5,815 bases of DNA from Planctomycetia bacterium (GTDB lineage Bacteria; Planctomycetota; Planctomycetia; Gemmatales; Gemmataceae), in contig JAKEEV010000117.1 of NCBI GenBank assembly GCA_022616395.1, positions 1-5,815 on the forward strand. Reading direction: 5' to 3'. Positions 3,577-5,815 of this stretch are shown here, one piece after another. The stretch's first letter is position 1. Each line of letters begins with the position of its first letter. The translations under genes were made by a program, and so were the position numbers. Below the pieces are notes generated by a model. It ran no database searches, was not told the DNA's origin, and was given only the letters and a program-made list of their open reading frames with translations.

Positions 3577-5706
3577 TTAAGACTCCGCGAGCGATTCCGG
3601 TTTGGCCTGATTGGCAGACTCCCTGGCTTCTCTCGCCTCCCGCAATTCCGCCTCCGTCCGCTTGCGCTCGAAGACCTGTCCGAGTTGCAGACCGATCTGA
3701 GCCATGGCTTGCAACAGCACTTCGTCTGGTTCTTTCGGCTCGCTCGTGAAGAACTCCAACACCGCCACGACACCCGCGGGGGTTAACACCGGAAAACCGA
3801 ACGCGCCTTTAACTCCAATATCAACCGCGGCCTTCGCGCGCGGGAAATTCTCGTCCCGCGTGACGTCCATGATCCAGAGAGGTTTCTTTCCGGCCAGCAC
3901 TCTCCCCGGCAACCCCGCGCCCACGGCCAGTCGCGTCGATTTCGTCACCTGAACAAAACTCTCGAACTCCGCGGGTCGGTCGAGGTGCCAGATCGAAGTG
4001 GGGACCAGTTCCAAAGAACCTGGACCAGCCAGAACATAGACGTGTGAATCGTCTTTGCAGTTGCATCCCGAACTCTCGGGTTCCAAAGAACCCGGACCAG
4101 CCAGAACATAGACGTGACCGACCGGCCAGCCGGTGTAAGCGCAGACCTGATCAATTCCGGCTTGCAATGCCTCCTCGACTGTTGCCGACTCATAAGCCGC
4201 GACCGTGACCTGATGAAGTAACCGCACCAGAGCGTTCTCGCGCTGAAGTGCCTTTTCGCCCTTCTTCTGATCCTCGATTTCGGTGAGCATCCCGAACCAC
4301 TTGACGATTTTCCCCTCGCGGTCGCGCACCGGTCGGGCCTGAGCGAGAAACCAGCGATACACGCCGTCGGAGGCGCGCTTGATGCGATAATCCACTTCGA
4401 CCGGCTCCCCGGTTTGCAGCGACCTCATCCAGAGTTCAGAAACACGCACGAGGTCGTCGGGGTGAACCGTGACGGCCCAACCCAAACCCTGTGTCTGCTC
4501 CATCGTCAAGCCGGTGAACTTGAACCAAAACTGGTTGGCGTAATCGATCCAGCCATCCGCGCGGGCAGTCCAGACGATTCCGGGTATGAGATCAGCCAGT
4601 GAGTGATATTTTTCCTCACTGGCTCGAAGAGCCTCCTCCGCTTTCCTCCGTTCAGACTCCTGCCACTGCTGGACGGCTTCGGCCAGTTCCTTCGCGGTGT
4701 CGAATCGGTCTTCAGGTTTCTTGGCCAGAGCGCGCAGGCAAAGGATTTCGAGTCCAGGGGGAACATCGGAAGAGAGTTCTCGCGGAGGTGTTGGTTCTTC
4801 GTCCAGAACCTTCCGCAACACCGAGAGTGTCGTCTCGCCTGTGAATGGCGGCCGACCGGTGAGGATCTCGTAGAGGATCGCTCCGAGACCGTAAATGTCC
4901 GTGCGGTGGTTAATCTGATCTTGCAGGCCCGCGGCCTGTTCCGGTGCCATCGAAGCAGGCGTCCCCAGCGCCTGTCCCTGCTGGGTCAACTCTGGATCGT
5001 CTGAGGAGTTCCCTTCGACCTCCACCCCGTTCTCGTCCTGGTCATCGTGCCGGTTCACCAGTTTGGCTAACCCCCAGTCGAGCACAACAACCTCTCCGAA
5101 GTCTCCCAGGATCACGTTTTGCCCCTTGAGGTCGCGGTGAATCACTCCGCGAGAGTGGGCATAGCCGATGGTATTGCACACCATGACGAACGCGTGCAAG
5201 AGCACTGAGAGATCGAGAGACGCATCCACTCCAGCCAGACGTTTCCGGTGGTAATCCTGGGCCGCCTGAGCGAGTGTGCGACCCTTCAGAAAGCGCATGG
5301 CGTAGAACGGATGTTGCTCATCGACAGACCGAGCCAGTTCGTAGACCGGGACAATTCCCGGATGTTCAAGCTGGCCGGTGATCCGGGCTTCCCGGAGGAA
5401 TCGAGCCAGAACAAGGGGATTGCTCGCCAACTCGGGGAGCAATTCCTTGAGCGCGACATCGCGATCCAGACCGGTGTCGCGTGCCACCCAGATGCGACCC
5501 ATCCCGCCCTGATCGTGCAACTCCAGCCGAAGATAGCGATCACTGGAGCGGAGCGAGAGTATCGCGGCCGTGGTCAATTGTTGGGAGATGAGATCAACGG
5601 GTTCAAAGGACGTGAGCGCGGGGCCTTGTGACAGTAATCCGACAGCCGCCTTCCCTTTCGCGGGGTCGGGCAACGCGGACGGATCGGTGTGGTCAGTCGT
5701 GTTCAT
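3577..5706 (-). CDS. Ser/Thr protein kinase with PAS and GAF domains, HisKA-type C-terminal linker
   Basis: A 709-residue soluble signalling protein. Kinase domain, about 58-345: glycine loop HDQGGMGRIWVARD (64-77), ATP-binding Lys87 in VALKELL, alpha-C Glu106, catalytic loop HRDLKGQN (190-197), DWG in place of DFG (210-212), MAPEQ (253-257), DIYGLGAILYEILTG (270-284) and AKKPEDRF (328-335). All catalytic residues are present, so it should phosphorylate Ser/Thr. The activation segment carries an acidic insert (about 220-240). After a helix (346-362) comes a PAS/PAC sensor, 363-480 (SLADLIPGIVWTARADG, VHPDDL, YRWFLAQARPVRD, KWFGMLTEIEDQKK). A GAF domain spans about 495-680 (CAYTGWPVGHVYVL, GAGLPGRVLAGKKPLWIMDV, FGFPVLTPAGVVAVLEFF). 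A coiled-coil tail (ERKRTEAELREAREARESAN, 680-699) ends the protein. No membrane segment, unlike many bacterial PknB-type kinases, so it likely senses a cytosolic ligand or redox state. The ATG at 5706 is the first start in frame; its ribosome site is weak. It leads the five-gene cluster. A near-perfect 12-residue duplication lies inside the GAF domain. Confidence 0.93.
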   Translation of the reverse strand: MNTTDHTDPSALPDPAKGKAAVGLLSQGPALTSFEPVDLISQQLTTAAILSLRSSDRYLRLELHDQGGMGRIWVARDTGLDRDVALKELLPELASNPLVLARFLREARITGQLEHPGIVPVYELARSVDEQHPFYAMRFLKGRTLAQAAQDYHRKRLAGVDASLDLSVLLHAFVMVCNTIGYAHSRGVIHRDLKGQNVILGDFGEVVVLDWGLAKLVNRHDDQDENGVEVEGNSSDDPELTQQGQALGTPASMAPEQAAGLQDQINHRTDIYGLGAILYEILTGRPPFTGETTLSVLRKVLDEEPTPPRELSSDVPPGLEILCLRALAKKPEDRFDTAKELAEAVQQWQESERRKAEEALRASEEKYHSLADLIPGIVWTARADGWIDYANQFWFKFTGLTMEQTQGLGWAVTVHPDDLVRVSELWMRSLQTGEPVEVDYRIKRASDGVYRWFLAQARPVRDREGKIVKWFGMLTEIEDQKKGEKALQRENALVRLLHQVTVAAYESATVEEALQAGIDQVCAYTGWPVGHVYVLAGPGSLEPESSGCNCKDDSHVYVLAGPGSLELVPTSIWHLDRPAEFESFVQVTKSTRLAVGAGLPGRVLAGKKPLWIMDVTRDENFPRAKAAVDIGVKGAFGFPVLTPAGVVAVLEFFTSEPKEPDEVLLQAMAQIGLQLGQVFERKRTEAELREAREARESANQAKPESLAES
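4008..4116 (-). repeat. 37-bp direct repeat inside the GAF-coding region
   Basis: Copies at 4008-4044 and 4080-4116 differ at one base (4021 t versus 4093 c). The 72-base offset keeps frame, so the protein has HVYVLAGPGSLE twice (531-542 and 555-566). The 35-base spacer (4045-4079) encodes PESSGCNCKDDS-like sequence and resembles neither flank, so this is not a plain tandem duplication of a 72-bp unit. CCCGA (4067-4071) and TCGGG (4076-4080) form a small inverted repeat next to the second copy. Confidence 0.95.
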
Positions 5707-5815
5707 GGAGGCATCCGCATTACCTTGACGTTGCCGGACCTCCCCGTTGAACTCACAATCCGTTTCTGCGCATGACAGCCATGTTTATCGCGCAGTGAGC
5801 ATACTAACACGGTCG
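5707..5815 (-). promoter_or_regulatory. Kinase upstream region with an imperfect inverted repeat at 5766-5795
   Basis: No gene is seen in these 109 bases. CTGCGC (5766-5771) and GCGCAG (5790-5795) are perfect arms, and inner bases (GACA against TGTTTATC) extend the symmetry imperfectly around a GCCA centre. The site is 60-90 bases before the kinase ATG, a sensible place for an operator or a transcript hairpin. On the minus strand TAGTAT just upstream is a poor -10 candidate; any -35 would lie at or past the window edge. Confidence 0.3.

Larger units (their letters stand above)
1352..5706 (-). other. Probable five-gene operon (kinase, unknown, DUF3303, exchanger, VOC)
   Basis: Five same-strand genes follow one another with gaps of 37, 33, 43 and 15 bases. 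Each of the four downstream genes has its own Shine-Dalgarno in the gap. No terminator hairpin with a U-tract was seen in any gap or in the 36 bases after the VOC stop. Co-transcription is inferred from spacing alone. Confidence 0.65.

Noticed and set aside
3540..3773. N-terminal extension of the 148-residue protein to 3773
   Set aside because: It is an Arg/Ser-rich shadow of the kinase C-terminus in another frame, with no ribosome site. ATG 3539 has GGAGG upstream.
5704..5721. Five-codon leader ORF (ATG CGG ATG CCT CCA TGA) overlapping the kinase ATG
   Set aside because: It could in principle allow translational coupling, but it has no properly spaced ribosome site and such short ORFs occur often by chance.

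Overview
The window looks like a chromosomal segment of a planctomycete, most likely of the Gemmataceae/Isosphaerales type. This is an inference from protein character: a soluble Ser/Thr kinase with the DWG variant of the DFG motif and an HxQGGMGRxW-type glycine loop, fused to PAS and GAF modules, plus a DUF3303 protein. The DNA is moderately GC-rich and coding is dense, with no gene-free stretch over 300 bases. I saw no tRNA, rRNA, CRISPR array or insertion sequence.

Right to left on the minus strand, five closely spaced genes probably form one operon (5706 down to 1352). They are a 709-residue Ser/Thr kinase-PAS-GAF signalling protein, a 148-residue protein of unknown function, a 94-residue DUF3303 protein, a 322-residue Na+/Ca2+-exchanger-family membrane protein (GTG start), and a 131-residue VOC (glyoxalase-fold) protein. 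Gaps are only 15 to 43 bases, and the four downstream genes each have a clear Shine-Dalgarno sequence. Functional linkage between kinase and exchanger is plausible but unproven.

Left of the operon are a short plus-strand ORF with a signal-peptide-like N-terminus and a 21-bp imperfect tandem repeat (1049-1315), a divergent minus-strand single-domain cupin (965-621), and the 5' part of a minus-strand gene that runs off the left edge (478-1). That last gene has no stop inside the window. It encodes an exported protein whose predicted mature end starts with Cys-x-Cys and resembles the TIMP/netrin (NTR) fold.

The most notable observations are: (1) the kinase-PAS-GAF protein ends in a linker that looks like the one joining sensor modules to a HisKA domain, then stops where the histidine kinase would begin; (2) its GAF domain holds a nearly perfect 37-bp direct repeat that duplicates 12 residues in frame; (3) the edge gene has cysteine spacing very close to that of animal TIMPs.
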